From the NCBI GenBank assembly GCA_914767885.1, contig CAJZBQ010000037.1, forward strand, positions 248,001 through 312,000: 64,000 nt of DNA. The letters run 5' to 3'. Below, one piece after another: positions 23,959-34,494 of this stretch. Both the position numbers and the translations under genes were made by a program. Position 1 is the first letter of the stretch, and the number at the start of each line of letters is the position of its first letter. The notes below the pieces were generated by a model. That model was not told the DNA's origin, searched no databases, and saw only the letters and a program-made list of their open reading frames with translations. The stretch is from Blepharisma stoltei. Its lineage: Eukaryota; Ciliophora; Heterotrichea; Heterotrichida; Blepharismidae.

Positions 23959-24572
23959 AATTATTTATTAAAAGAAAGTGCATTATTCTTGTAGATATAT
24001 AAGTTCTTTAAAATTGTAATAGTCTAAATTATCTATAAGCTAGGTTATTGATAAGATATAACCATATAGCAATAAATCTTCTCTTGATTTAAATATAGCT
24101 CATGTATCTTAATAGATCTCTATATACCCCAGCAGAATACCGACCAGAAAAAATATGTACAGGGCACCTACCTTATACAGTATAAGTCTGATTAGGTACC
24201 TTAAAACCATAAACGGAGATTTGTCAATTTTGTTTTTTACTTTTCAAAAAAGCTGACAAGTACAAATTAATTTTGGAAATTAAAATGGATGGCCAATAAT
24301 GATCTAAAATATTTCAGGGGCTATACTAATTTTAAGTTATTGTTAACTTTATTATAATGGTAAACTCAGAGATAAGCCAAAACAAGCCATTGAAAGCTCC
24401 TGCATTCCTATCATTTTCAAAGGCTGCTTACAAAGGCTAATACTTGAATAATAAAAAATTATTTTATGGGCTACCTCAGTGATTATTTACTTCTCCAAAT
24501 CATACCTAAGTCCCTATAACTGTTAAATTTTATCATTAAATGAAAAAACTTTAATTTATGATACCAAAGGAT
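23959..24572. other. Intergenic AT-rich DNA
   Basis: About 600 bp with no ORF or element end recognised. A short near-palindrome around GTACAGGGCACCTACCTTAT (24158-24205) is the only local structure seen. Confidence 0.5.
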
Positions 24573-25599
24573 CTATGCACAAGATTTATTAGGACTTTGT
24601 GGCTTTGTTCTTTTCCCAGTGCTTGATGACCTCAAAATCCCTATCTTTTTCATGCTTCTGTTTCCAGTAGGAGTTCTAAATGACGCTGATCGTTTTTTAG
24701 TCCCATGCAAGCTGCTGGCATCTTTAATTTTAATTGTCCAGTTTGCTGCATAAGGCGACTTCGATCTCTTCATATTTAATGGGCTCAGCTTCTTTTTGCT
24801 TCTAGATCTGCTGAGGTCATCATAAAAGACATAATGTCTTGTATCGTTATCATCGATTTCGATTTCAGTTGGGAGGAGTCTATACGACTTCGCCCTTAGA
24901 ACTTGTGAAGGGTCTCTTTTCATTAAATTCTTGGTGCTTTTTGAGCTTAATGAAATCATCTTCGAATTTATGCTAAGTTATTATTAATCTGGCTTAAGTG
25001 GGATAGTCCACTAGCCTTTGTCTTGTCTCGGCTTCAAAAAGGAGTCTTCTTGATTTTGGAAAATGGTAGACTGCCATTTTGTATTTCAGAGATGAAGCAC
25101 CTGTCCCAAAGGTCAGCGCTGAGCAGAGTTCTGAACAGGAGAGACTATGCGGTAGGCAAAACCTGTCTAGTCTTTACAGGAGCAGGAAACCTTTGGAAGA
25201 AATAAAACTTTCCCCTTCTCAGGTATCACCGAGCCCAAAGGCCTGGTTCAAAATTTACACACACTGTTTTTAGCTTTATCTGAAGATGCCCTACCTGCTC
25301 CATAGGGAGTTTGCCTTTGAGTCCTTCTCCCATCAGCCATTTTTTTTCTCATTCAAATTTAGGAATGTCCTAAACCTTGGGGTGCTATCAACTATTGTAA
25401 ACGGATCATAAAGTTGGATTCCCACATGCGAGAGGTTTAAATTCGCTTCTGTTAGCGAGTAAGAAAGGCGAGTGCTTAAAAATTGGTCAAGTTCAAGAGC
25501 TTGAGCATTTTCTTGAGGCTTGATTTTACGCTGTCCTGGCTGTTGGTATTTTTGCTTGGCAATTAAATTTTTATCAACACTATGCAGTTTAGCTTTCAT
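24573..25599 (-). CDS. Basic Ser/Arg-rich protein, interrupted by a retroposon
   Basis: 211 aa after removing 391 bp (24971-25361, repeats TTCGAATTTA/TTCAAATTTA). The join gives RFRTFLN-SKMISLSSKSTKN and the frames on each side agree. N-terminal part: MKAKLHSVDKNLIAKQKY, then a helical region; C-terminal part is rich in KKRS and SP motifs (NMKRSKSPYAANW, RTPTGNRSMKKIGIL). Family not recognised. A decayed copy without the retroposon lies at 25990-26480, which supports the gene model directly. Confidence 0.7.
24971..25351 (-). mobile_element. Retroposon (SINE-like) copy 7
   Basis: Flanked by TTCGAATTTA (24961-24970) and TTCAAATTTA (25352-25361), one mismatch. Minus-strand 5' end AAAAAAAATGGCTGATGG, then CTATGGAGCAGGTAGGGC and AGACTAGACAGGTTTTG: subfamily 1. 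The neighbouring paralogue shows the uninterrupted target. Confidence 0.85.
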
Positions 25600-25989
25600 T
25601 TTGTTATAATTATCTTATTGCAGGCATTTATTGTTTTTCTTAAACATGCAAAGAATCTATAGAGAAATATTTATGAAAATTAAGGACCCAAATCATAGCC
25701 GATGATCTTTGAAAAGTAAAGTAACTCTCAAGCCAAAATCCATTGAGAGCTTTTCAACAAATTAAAAGCATAAATCAGTGAATAAAGCTTATAAACTGTT
25801 ATTTTAATGCAAACAAATTGCCTATAAATTTAAAAGTGCAGAGTTAGATTATCAGTTAAAATATTAAAAATTCATTAAAGTCATCAAGTAGCAAATAAAG
25901 TATCAGTTAAAGTGCTTCTCTTTTTATAGATAGGATATAAAACTAAAAAATTTCTTTTATTTGACATGTGACTTATTTCGCTACAAATC
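25600..25989. other. Intergenic AT-rich DNA
   Basis: No ORF or element recognised in these 390 bp. Confidence 0.5.
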
Positions 25990-26480
25990 TATAAAATCCT
26001 TCTCTTCTCGCTACTTGATGATCTTAATATTGCTTTCCTTTAGTACTTTTATTTTTAGAGAGATTTCGAAATGACACTGCCTTTTTGGGTTCAATACAAG
26101 AAGCATCTTTAATTTTAATTGTCCAGTTTGCTACATATGACGATTTCGATTATTTCATGCTAAATGAAATTGCTTCAAGATCTATTAATATCATTGTACA
26201 AAACATAACTCCAAGTATCGTATTATCAATTTCTATTCCCGCTATCAGAAATCTATATGATTTCGCTTTCAGAACTTAAGATATCCCCACTTATTAAAAA
26301 TTTTGGTTGATCCTCTTTGTTTTTCGAATTGCCTTTAACTTAATACATTATCAACAATTGAAAATGGCCTTAAAGTTAGTTTCTAAACATGCAATATAAA
26401 TTAACCTCTTAAAACAGGTATAAAATAGAGCGCTAACACTTAATATGTCTCAGAGGCTTGAGCACCTTTAATTATAAGAA
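25990..26480 (-). pseudogene. Decayed, element-free copy of the 24573-25599 gene
   Basis: Colinear similarity in the same orientation: CATCTTTAATTTTAATTGTC (26104-26123) equals 24718-24737; then a GTTTGCTACATATGACGATT-like block, ATCAACAATTG against ATCAACTATTG, and GAGGCTTGAGCACCTTT against GAGCTTGAGCATTTTC. Frames are broken. Around 26325-26345 the copy runs straight through the site where the functional gene carries its retroposon. Confidence 0.7.
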
Positions 26481-26496
26481 TTAATAATCCATAACC

Positions 26497-27192
26497 ATGG
26501 CCGATTTTTCCGTGCAAGATCTAAGCAGCTCTCAAACCCAAAGTTCTTTACAAGCTTCTCCCCAAGTTGTCTTAAAAGTATCAAGCATTGATAAATCAGT
26601 AAATAAAAAAGCTTATAAAACACAAAATAATTGTGTTATATGCAATGTGAACTTTGCAAAAGGTGGCCCAGTTTCTGTCCAAAAGCATACTTGGTAGTGT
26701 TTATTCAGCCGTTTCTGTTATCAAGCAGTGTGTTCAAGCTGTTCTCCTCTGACTGCAATTCATCCCAGCACCAATAACTTAGAACGTATTTGTATCCCAT
26801 GCTATACCCGATATCTCAAGGAAGAAATTGAAAGGGAAAATGAAGCAGAAAAACAAGGAGTGATCAGTCGAGAAGTGGAGCTGCGAAAATCATTGAACTC
26901 TGAAAAAATGAAGCTTGAAGAAGAGCTAGATAAGGTGAGAAATGAACAAATGGGATTAAAAAGCCAAGTGTTAACCCTATCAAGCGAGCTAGAGTGCTTA
27001 AATCATCAGAAAATAAATGTTCAGACGAGTGAAAATAAGAATGATAGCAGTGTGCCGATTAGTGATCTTTTGGAAAAATTAAGAGAGCAGGAGATGGAAA
27101 ATGCGAGACTGCAAAAAGAAGTACAAACGTTGAAAACGAGCTCTAATTCAAGACCTTCCTCTAGTGCTTGTGAGCATTGCAGTGTTCAGTAA
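26497..27192 (+). CDS. FYVE-like zinc-finger coiled-coil protein
   Basis: 226 aa after a 15-nt intron (26694-26708, GTAGTGTTTATTCAG). Splicing creates the zinc finger: NNCVICNVNF..VQKHTCRFCYQAVCSSCSPL..ERICIPCYTRY, eight Cys/His ligands spaced like FYVE-related fingers. The classic RR/KHHCR basic patch is weak (KHTCR), so PI3P binding is uncertain. The C-terminal 120 residues are coiled coil (REVELRKSLNSEKMKLEEEL), ending in a second Cys pair (SACEHCSVQ). Likely a membrane-trafficking adaptor, as inference. Confidence 0.8.
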
Positions 27193-27237
27193 ATAAGCAG
27201 TTGGTGGTATTTTATAGGAATAAAATAATAACTCTAA

Positions 27238-28365
27238 ATGGCAACAATAGCATCACGAAATTATATGGATAGCGATGTTGTTTTGATGAAAACTCGGCAC
27301 GATGATATGCTGATGCACAAATTCAACATCAAGAATGCAAGAAAAGCTATCGATAATTCTACCCCTCAAAGTTTCAAAAAGTCTCCATCAAAGCTTCGCT
27401 ATAAGCTGCTTGAAATTTCTAAATCTAAAGGAAACTACAATTTTGGCAGCTTAACTCCAATAAAATCACTGAATTTGGAATACCGAAAAAAAGAAGCCAA
27501 CTCCCCTTGAGCGAGCAAAAAATTTTGTTCGATCACGGAGGTGTTAATTTTATTTTTTTTAAAAAATTTTTTTTTATTCACTCACTGAGGGCGGGTTTTT
27601 ACCTAAAAAATAGGGATTTTTCCAATATTTTTGTTCGCTCACAGAGGGGGAGTAAGAAAATTGATGATGAAAACTATAACTTAGCAGCTCGGCTTATCAC
27701 AAAAGAATCACAACTTAACTTTAAGAAGCTTGATGATTAGATTAGATTAGAATAAAGTTATAGTTGGTCGCAGGGGGTTTATTTCAGCCCCTCACCGTCC
27801 ACCGGATAGCTTCGCAGTGACGCTAAGCGCTATCCCTCACACACCTTTTTCCTTTCTGACGTCACCAAAAAATGGTGACGTCGAAGGTCTTCGGAAAAGC
27901 CACCCCACCCGGTCAGGGTCTCCGAATCTCAGCAGAAAATCCCTTTAACCTCTAACAGGGCTCAGGGTACAGGGGAACGCCTTCTGCCTTCTCCATGCCC
28001 TGTCAGAACCGTATCGCAGTTCAGTAATGCTCCCATGAAGTAGTATCGGGATTTTGCGCCAGTAGGGTCATCTTGCAGGTAAGGAAAAAAGACAAGGGTC
28101 AGCCCCAAGTCAAAAAACCCACCCCGGAGAACTATCGCCATGTGGCTTGCCTTTCCTGGGCCTGGATCAACTCACAGGTCACCAGGAGTCCACGTCAGAT
28201 CACGCCATTTTAATAATTCTGAAGCTTGATGAAGAATATAAAAATTCAATTACTTATCGAGATAGAATATCTCGAGTCACTAGAATTAATCTCGCTAAAA
28301 AGCTGGTCGAGAAAGAATGACCAATTGCAACAACAGAGAGATCATGCTCTGTAACTTTAATTTAG
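27238..28365 (+). CDS. Unknown protein interrupted by a MITE and a retroposon
   Basis: Three exonic pieces join in frame: MATIASRNYMDS..KSLNLEYRKKEA, then KKIDDENYNLAARLITKESQLNF, then KKLDEEYKNSITYRDRISRVT..SCSVTLI ending at TAG 28363-28365. Removed are a 155-bp family-A MITE (27501-27655) and a 496-bp retroposon unit. About 158 aa, helical and basic. I do not recognise it. The two independent clean joins are good evidence that this is a real gene. Confidence 0.65.
27501..27655. mobile_element. MITE family A, 155-bp derivative
   Basis: Flanking triplets CAA (27498-27500) and TAA (27653-27655). Inverse orientation: the hairpin end is on the left (CTCCCCTTGAGCGAGC..GATCACGGAGGTG), the direct-repeat end on the right. 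The core is nearly absent. Confidence 0.75.
27737..28221 (-). mobile_element. Retroposon (SINE-like) copy 8
   Basis: 485 bp between AAGCTTGATGA repeats (27726-27736, 28222-28232). Minus-strand 5' end TTAAAATGGCGTGATCTG; 3' tail TCTAATCTAATCTAA. GC-rich throughout, with an internal ACGTCACCATTTTTTGGTGACGT-like palindrome near 27859. Confidence 0.85.
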
Positions 28366-28448
28366 AATTTTCGAAATCTCCAAGAATCGAAAAGAAGTCT
28401 TTCTTAATAATATTTATATAACGATTTTTCAGAAAATTATTATTTACA

Positions 28449-29504
28449 CTATGGCTTGCAGGAGTACTTGACGGTGCCCCATTCCACTAGTTTTTTGGCT
28501 TCAATCCACCTAGCGTCCATAGACTTTGAATTTAGTAAAACAACGATCATTCTTGTATCTTTTTTAAAGCTAGCACATAAGCACGGGCCAGCTTTGTTGG
28601 TAACTCCGGTTTTTACACCTTCAAACCCTTTATTCAAAAGTTTATTAGTGTTTTCCCATGTTTTTTCTCTCCTCTCCCCATTATTTCATATATCTGCAGT
28701 ATATATTTTTGTGCCTACGATTCCTCTGAACGTTTCATCTTTCATAGCTACACTTGCAAGCTTGCAGACATCTCGTGCTGTTGACAGATTTCTTTTATAA
28801 ATAAGCCCATGAGGATTTCCATAAGAAGTATTATCAAGTCCAAGCTCTCTCGCAGTTTTATTCATTTCACTTAAGAAATGAGAAACTGGCTTAGAGGAGT
28901 TCGGATTCAAAAAACTTCCAAGAAATTCTGCAAGTGCCCAAGCTGCATCATTTCCTGATGGCAGCATGAGGCCGTGCAATATATCTTTAACAGTGATTTC
29001 GTCGCCACCCTTTAGTTCTGCTGAGGTTCCAATCATAGATGCGGCTTTTTCACTAACTTTGATAACAGAATCCATTGTAACTTTGTCTGTTTTCGCAAGT
29101 AATTTCAATACAACATAGCAAGTCATTATTTTTGTTAAACTAGCAATTTCTCGTGGCTCTATATCACAGTGTCCATATACGACATGTCCTGTATGTGCTT
29201 CCATTATGCATCAGGCAGCAGCAGATACTGCAGGAATATTGTTCAAAATATGATAGCTTTTTCGGGTTTCTGACGAAGATCTTGTTCGGATTCGGCTCGT
29301 GGATTCAGGGGTGTCTCGATGAGAAGAAGCTGATGAGGACGAGCGAGTTGAAGTAGAAGAGTTCAAACTTGTGATTGAAGGAGATCTCCTAGGGTTTGGT
29401 AGCAAAGGCTTTTTTGAAGAAAAAACTGCCTGAAGCAGTGCCTTGGAGCTCATTCGAGGAGGCAGAGCTGGTCTGAGATTGCTTCTGGGCCGAGGGGTTT
29501 CCAT
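28449..29504 (-). CDS. D-alanyl-D-alanine carboxypeptidase-like protein (peptidase S11)
   Basis: 351 aa in one frame with TGA as Trp. All three serine penicillin-binding motifs are present: SLTK (SxxK, nucleophile Ser), SGND (SxN) in MLPSGNDAAWALAEF, and KTG in GVKTGVTNKAG. The first 95 residues are a Ser/Arg/Pro-rich low-complexity leader (METPRPRSNLRPALPPR) with no signal peptide visible. Ciliates have no peptidoglycan, so the substrate is unknown; action on ingested bacterial wall peptides or a repurposed amidase/esterase role is possible. Not interrupted. Confidence 0.88.
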
Positions 29505-29559
29505 TTTAAATTTTGATTAATAACGATAATTTCATCAAAAAAACATCAAAAGATTCTTA

Positions 29560-30103
29560 CTTCCCCCCATCCTTGATCAAGCGGCTCGCATGGTTCGATC
29601 AAGGATAGGAATTAAAATAAATTTTTTTGGAAAAAAAAATTTATATATAAAAAAAAAAATATATATTTACTTTTAAATAAGAGGGTTAAGAGTATTTAAT
29701 AATTATTTTTACAGCAACAAATTGAATTAATTTCATAAAAATACCAATTTTTAATATTTTGATTTATTAGTCACCCCTTTAAACTCTATAAATTTTAATT
29801 GAATTAAATTTTTTTTTTTTTTAAATTTTAAAAAATCCCTATTTTTTAGATTATTGAGTTTTTAAGCCTAGATTGATGACTAAATCACTTCGAATGGTTA
29901 ATTTCGTAGCTTTCTGTCGTCTCAAAGCCTCTGAAAACAACTTCATTAGGTGCATCTTCCAAGCTTTTGATAACTAATATATTTTTATATATATATAAAA
30001 TTTGCATGATATGAAAATCGTTCGATCAAGGATGGGGGTTAATTTCCCCAATTTTTAGGAAATTTTACAGTCAATCATTCGATCAAGGATTGGGGGGGAG
30101 TTA
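29560..30103. mobile_element. MITE family C, 544 bp, between divergent genes
   Basis: TTA repeats (29557-29559, 30101-30103). Left end hairpin (CATCCTTGATCAAGCG..GTTCGATCAAGGAT), right end two direct copies of TTCGATCAAGGAT about 50 bp apart. Inverse orientation relative to 21245-21714, with the same core (for example TTATTTAATAATTATTTTTACAG-type block). Confidence 0.8.
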
Positions 30104-30129
30104 ATAAAATTGACTCACTTAAAAATCAA

Positions 30130-31302
30130 ATGGCAGAATCAGAACAAGCTTCTCTTCGTCAAGTAGGGAAAGGAGCAATTGGCAGAGTTTTTAAAGGAAG
30201 CATTGCTGATGCGTTCAACCGAATTTCGCAACCATCAATACCGACTCCGAATGATAAGTATTTGAGCCCGAAGTCAAGCGTAGAAGCTTTTGGGGCTTGC
30301 GCTGAGAGATTTGCTAGGGATGTCTCAAAAAGTCCTGGCCCAGGGGATTATACAATGACTCAATCAGAAAGTCCGTCAATGAGCAAAAAAGGCTACGGAG
30401 GGTTAGTGAATCGAACAGCAAGGTTTAAGAAGTTCCAATATAACACGCTTGCCCCTGGGCCAGGGTTTTATTCAGTTCAAGCTGCGGCAAATAAAATATT
30501 ATTTTAAACTGTTTTCAACAGAATCGATTTATTTTTGAATTAATTCTTTATAAAAAATAAATTAAATTTCATATAATTTTTAAGAAAATTTATAGAGAAA
30601 ATTTTAATATATTTTTTTTTTAAAACAATTCGAGTACTTAAATCAGTTCAAGCTCAAAATAGCGAGAAATCTATAAGTTCAATTTTTATTACACCGAAAA
30701 ATGCTTCACTTATTAGCAAAACAGAATCTCCTGGGGTTGGGCAATATGACCCAGTCTATCACGATACAATTTTGAAGAGTGGCTTTACGTCAGTGTTTAA
30801 AAGCAAAGCGAAAAGAATGGAAATCAGCAACTCTGAGTCTCCCCCTCCTTGAAAATATAATACAGACAGTTTTGTGGAACAAAAAGATCAGACCAAAAAC
30901 TCCGCTGCATTTTGCCAGCCAGTCAATGCAAAGCGTTATCCTATTAATTTATATGATCCTCATGGCAGAATTACAGATAGTGTATCTCCTGGTCCTGGCG
31001 AATATGAAATCAGCAGAGAAAAGTCAAAAGATAAGGGGTCTTTTATGTTTATCCAAGGAGGAAATGATAGATTCGGGAAGCCAATTCACAGTAGAAAGCA
31101 CGAAATAATAGTGCCTGGCCCAGGTTCTTATGAGCCTTCTGAAAGTGTTCATAAATTTCCAGCATCAAATGCAGTGTTTAGAGATGAAAGCGAAAGAAAG
31201 TTTTTTGATTTAAAGCGAACACCAGGGCCAGCATTTTACAGCCCAAATCTTGTGCCAGCCAAAAAATCATTCCATATGAATTTTTCAACAACTTGGGTAT
31301 AG
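30130..31302 (+). CDS. SHIPPO/PG-rich repeat (STPG/ODF3-type) axonemal protein
   Basis: 333 aa after removing a 171-bp insertion (30484-30654). Repeats of the PGPGxY type: KSPGPGDYTM, LAPGPGFYSV, SPGVGQYDPVY, SPGPGEYEIS, VPGPGSYEPS, TPGPAFYSPN. Such proteins line the microtubule lumen or periphery of cilia and flagella. The join is FYSVQA-QNSEKSIS. In-frame TGA in SPPPWKYN is Trp. Divergent from the S11 peptidase with a family-C MITE between the two starts. Confidence 0.82.
30484..30654. mobile_element. 171-bp insertion: internal family-B fragment between 12-bp repeats
   Basis: Direct repeats TCAGTTCAAGCT (30472-30483, 30643-30654). The inside matches the core of family B (AAACTGTTTTCAACAGAATCG, TTGAATTAATTCTTTATAAA) but lacks the G/C termini. 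Removing one repeat unit keeps the frame. Confidence 0.65.
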
Positions 31303-31459
31303 ATTTTTTGAGCAGAACGCCAGGACTTAAAAATTAATTAATTCCGTATAATAATGCCCAAAACTACCGTTTTGCCTGGTTTTAAATTAGGGCAAACTAT
31401 TTTTTATCAACAAATAAATATGAAACATTTAGTTCACTAGTTTTAGTATTAATTGTAAT

Positions 31460-33023
31460 ATGGAGGTTTACACATACCTGATCCTAGGACTATTGCTGAT
31501 ATTGGCTATTTACTTTCTTAGCTCCCCCCTTGATATTAGAACAAAATATTTCCAATTTTAGACTAGATGAACCTAGTTTAAATTGGAATTTCAATTGAAA
31601 ATTTATAGGAAAAATACTAATTTTATATAAAAAAGTTTTAATTAAATTTAATATATAAAGTTCAAGTAGACTTTACTTTAAAAATGGCACGTTTTAAAGT
31701 ATTCTCTATAAAAATAAATTAATTATTTTTAATCTTAAACCTGTTTTTCCATAAAGTAAATTAACCCCCTTTAATTGGAATAGGATTTTTCGTTCCAATT
31801 TAAGGGGGGATGGAGTAAAGTCCAAAAAATCTAGTCCAATTATTGTCACAGATATAATCTGCTACCCTATTAAAGGATGTGGAGCAATCCACCTTAATGA
31901 GGGAAAAATCTCAAAATATGGATTTATTGAAGACAGGAGATGGTTTTTAGCTAATGATAAGTTGGAAAATATCACCCAGCGTGAAAATCCACAAATTGTT
32001 AAAATTCAGCCAAGATTAGTTTACAGTGAGGAAGGTAAGCTGACAAACATGATTTTGAGCTATGAAGGAATGCCAGACTTCAATCTGGAAATAAAAGAGC
32101 TTAAAAGCGAGATAATTACTGTTCCAATATGGAAAAATCCTGTTCAAAGTCAAGACGAAGGAGAAGCAGTCAGCAACTGGATATCAGATGCTCTTAAGCT
32201 TGATACAAGATACCATCTATTCAGATGTGCAGGTGAGTGGGCCGTGAATAAGCGCAAAGAATATCTTAATTATTATAACTGTTTGGAGTTGGGGTAATAA
32301 ATGGGAACGCTCTGAGAATTATATTGAAATTGTGTGGAAAATTAGCTCACCCTCTTAGATCCTGTAGATGTTATCTCACAGTGTGCGCAGGGACCTTGAG
32401 GAAGGCAGGATGGTGTTTGGAAATGTAATCCGGCTGGGTTTATCTTGGTTTGGTGAAGGGCAATGTTGGGGTGGCCGACCAGATGCTTCCGAAGTTGGAA
32501 AGGTTTCCTAAAAGAGTCAGTGGTTTATTTCCGACCAATCAGGACTATTCCCCAGCGTGAAAGCAGTACTTGCAAACAATATGAAAGTGCAGTATCTGAT
32601 GATTTTAAAACAATGGCGCCTGATGCAGCCCAATTTTTGGTAGTCTGTGAAGAGACTTTTGCAGAAACAGCAAGCAAGCTTCCTGAATACAAAAGAAATG
32701 ATATTAATATACACGTTTTCAGACCAAATATTATTGCAAGAGGAGCTCCAAGACCTTTTGATGAAGAGTGGTGGGAGAATTTCAAGATCAATGATGTGAA
32801 CTTTCAAGGAATTGGGAGATGCGCAAGATGCAGAGTTACAACAATTAGCCCAAAAACTTTGGAATTTGATTATCATGGCGAGCCTGTTTCAACATTGAGA
32901 AAAATCAACGGGAATGGCGTGAAAGGCTATTTTGGAATGCATTGTGTTAAGCTAAATCATGGAACTGTGAGACTTGGAGATGAGATTCAAGTCATATCAA
33001 GGCGCAAGTTTCCTGATATTTAG
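31460..33023 (+). CDS. MOSC-domain protein (mARC/MOCOS C-terminus type), interrupted
   Basis: Molybdenum-cofactor sulfurase C-terminal (MOSC) fold, as in mitochondrial amidoxime-reducing component. N-terminal MOSC_N beta-barrel: CYPIKGCGAIHLNEGK, DRRWFLAN, QRENPQIVKIQPRL. MOSC: HVFRPNIIARGAPRPFDEEWW, GIGRCARCRVTTISP with the expected Cys residues. A family-B MITE (31522-31818) and a GC-rich block (about 32290-32530) intervene. The 5' segment encodes a TM-like LILGLLLILAIYF but is one base out of frame with the MOSC_N frame after MITE removal, so the start is tentative. The second insertion's exact ends were not resolved. Confidence 0.75.
31522..31818. mobile_element. MITE family B in the MOSC gene
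   Basis: Flanking triplets TAG (31519-31521) and TAA (31816-31818). Left terminus CTCCCCCCTTGATATTAGAA is diverged from the family; right end shows the hairpin (CCCCTTTAATTGGAATAGG..GTTCCAATTTAAGGGG). Confidence 0.7.
32290..32530. mobile_element. GC-richer insertion in the MOSC gene, ends unresolved
   Basis: Splits the MOSC_N and MOSC parts and introduces a stop at 32295. Its composition is like the retroposons, but I found neither the AAAATGG end nor a clean target repeat. Confidence 0.4.
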
Positions 33024-33453
33024 ATAAATATAATTTTTAGTTGGTTTATTTATGATCATTCTGCTTTTATACATAATTGCTCTATCTTTATGCTAATGCT
33101 TCCATTGGCTAGCAAGCAAAACCATGAGAAAAATGTATTTACTTTTTGGAAAATTAAAATTCTTACTGAGCAAGAATTTTTTTATATATATAATTGTTTT
33201 AGAATAACCCAAACAAAAAAAAAATTCAAGACAATCAAACTTAATTAAATATATTTTAATATAAAATTAAAAATCAAATTAATCTCCTTGATTAGAAAGA
33301 CATTTCGCTTGCTAGTAAAGAGGGATAGTAATATTAATCTGACTATTTAGCAATAAGACACTCTTAGCTATTTATCTAAGACAAATATTCTGCCTGAGAT
33401 CTTTACTTTACTTTTATTTTATTCATATTCCTTTAATTTAGCTAACATATTAG
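33024..33453. other. AT-rich intergenic DNA between convergent genes
   Basis: About 430 bp with no ORF, RNA gene or element end seen. Confidence 0.55.
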
Positions 33454-34014
33454 TTAGTGACTACGAGTAAGAGGTCTTGCTGCCACAAAGGTTGATCTCA
33501 AGGCTTTAGAAGGTGCTCTCACTGTTTCGTGCAATAATGGGAATCTGATCTTGGAGTTGTAAAATTGTCCTGTAGTTGAACGCTTGACCTGATCATAAGT
33601 ATGTAAGACCTTGGTGTGGACGATGTGGATGGTTTCTGGTCTTGCTCTGTGGCGGCCAGCCATATCCATATAGAGTCTTCCAATTGCACCACACAATGAG
33701 GTTTCTCTGTATTCTTTGTACATGTTGGTGACTCCAGTCCTGGTCTCATACCTTAAAGTGATCCCATAGGTCTTGGCGTGGAGAGTTCTTTTTTCCTTGA
33801 TTTCTTTCACAGAAACGATTTCTCCATGGGAAGGCTTGATTTTGTTCATTCTCTTGACGAAATACCAAAATCTCGATTTAGCTTTGACCTCATCACTTGC
33901 GAAGATTCTCATCCTGTAAATGGTAGGGTTCTCGTCCTTTTCTGATGGGAGTCTTCTGCCTGCAATCACGTATTCTCTGATGTGCATTGCGAGTGTAGGG
34001 TCACTTTTCACCAT
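33454..34014 (-). CDS. RPL18A: 60S ribosomal protein eL20 (L18a)
   Basis: Large-subunit ribosomal protein. 186 aa, uninterrupted, no TGA. Diagnostic parts: REYVIAGRRLPSEKDENPTI, YRMRIFASDEVKAKSRFWYF, the RTGVTNMYKEYRETS block and AGRHRARPETIHI, then the QFYNSKIRFPL motif. N-terminus starts at MVKSDPTLAMHIREY. Typical length for the family. Confidence 0.96.
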   Translation of the reverse strand: MVKSDPTLAMHIREYVIAGRRLPSEKDENPTIYRMRIFASDEVKAKSRFWYFVKRMNKIKPSHGEIVSVKEIKEKRTLHAKTYGITLRYETRTGVTNMYKEYRETSLCGAIGRLYMDMAGRHRARPETIHIVHTKVLHTYDQVKRSTTGQFYNSKIRFPLLHETVRAPSKALRSTFVAARPLTRSH

Positions 34015-34037
34015 TATTTATTATTCCAATTGGCTTA

Positions 34038-34368
34038 CTTCCCCTTAAATTTGAGCAAAATTTCCATTTTTTGGGGCACTTTAGCCTCATTGGAACAAAA
34101 TGATGTTTTAATAAGAAAAATTTATAGGTAAAAAATACTAATATTATTTGTAATTTAATGAAAAAAGTGCTAGTAGAATATTATTTAAACAACTTTCACA
34201 GTGGATAGATTAATTTTTGAATTAATTATTTGCAAAAATAAAACAAATAAAAATTATTGTTTTAATTTATATTTTTTAATATTAATTTTTTTTATCTATA
34301 AGATTTTAATATAAATTTGTTTAAAAATAGAACAGGATTTTTTGTTCCAATTTAAATGCGGGGAATTA
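34038..34368. mobile_element. MITE family B, 331 bp, upstream of eL20
   Basis: TTA repeats (34035-34037, 34366-34368). Termini CTTCCCCTTAAATTTGAGC and TCCAATTTAAATGCGGGGAA. It lies about 20 bp from the eL20 start codon, so its removal would decide the promoter-proximal sequence. Confidence 0.75.
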
Positions 34369-34494
34369 GATAATTAGCTGAGTTCTAATCTTTTAAGGAT
34401 TAGAGCTCTAATTTTGATTATTTAATTTTAAGTCTAGATTTTATCTTACTCCTATTACTTTAGTTATTGAGCAAGGGGTTCATTTAAGACTTAT

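Noticed and set aside
25023-25273. Two plus-strand ORFs near 25.1 kb
   Set aside because: They fall inside retroposon copy 7, which has to be absent from the functional gene; subfamily-1 copies at 12990 and 54569 do not keep these frames.
32517-32876. Minus-strand ORFs opposite the MOSC domain
   Set aside because: Shadows of the MOSC coding frame, which has family motifs on the plus strand.
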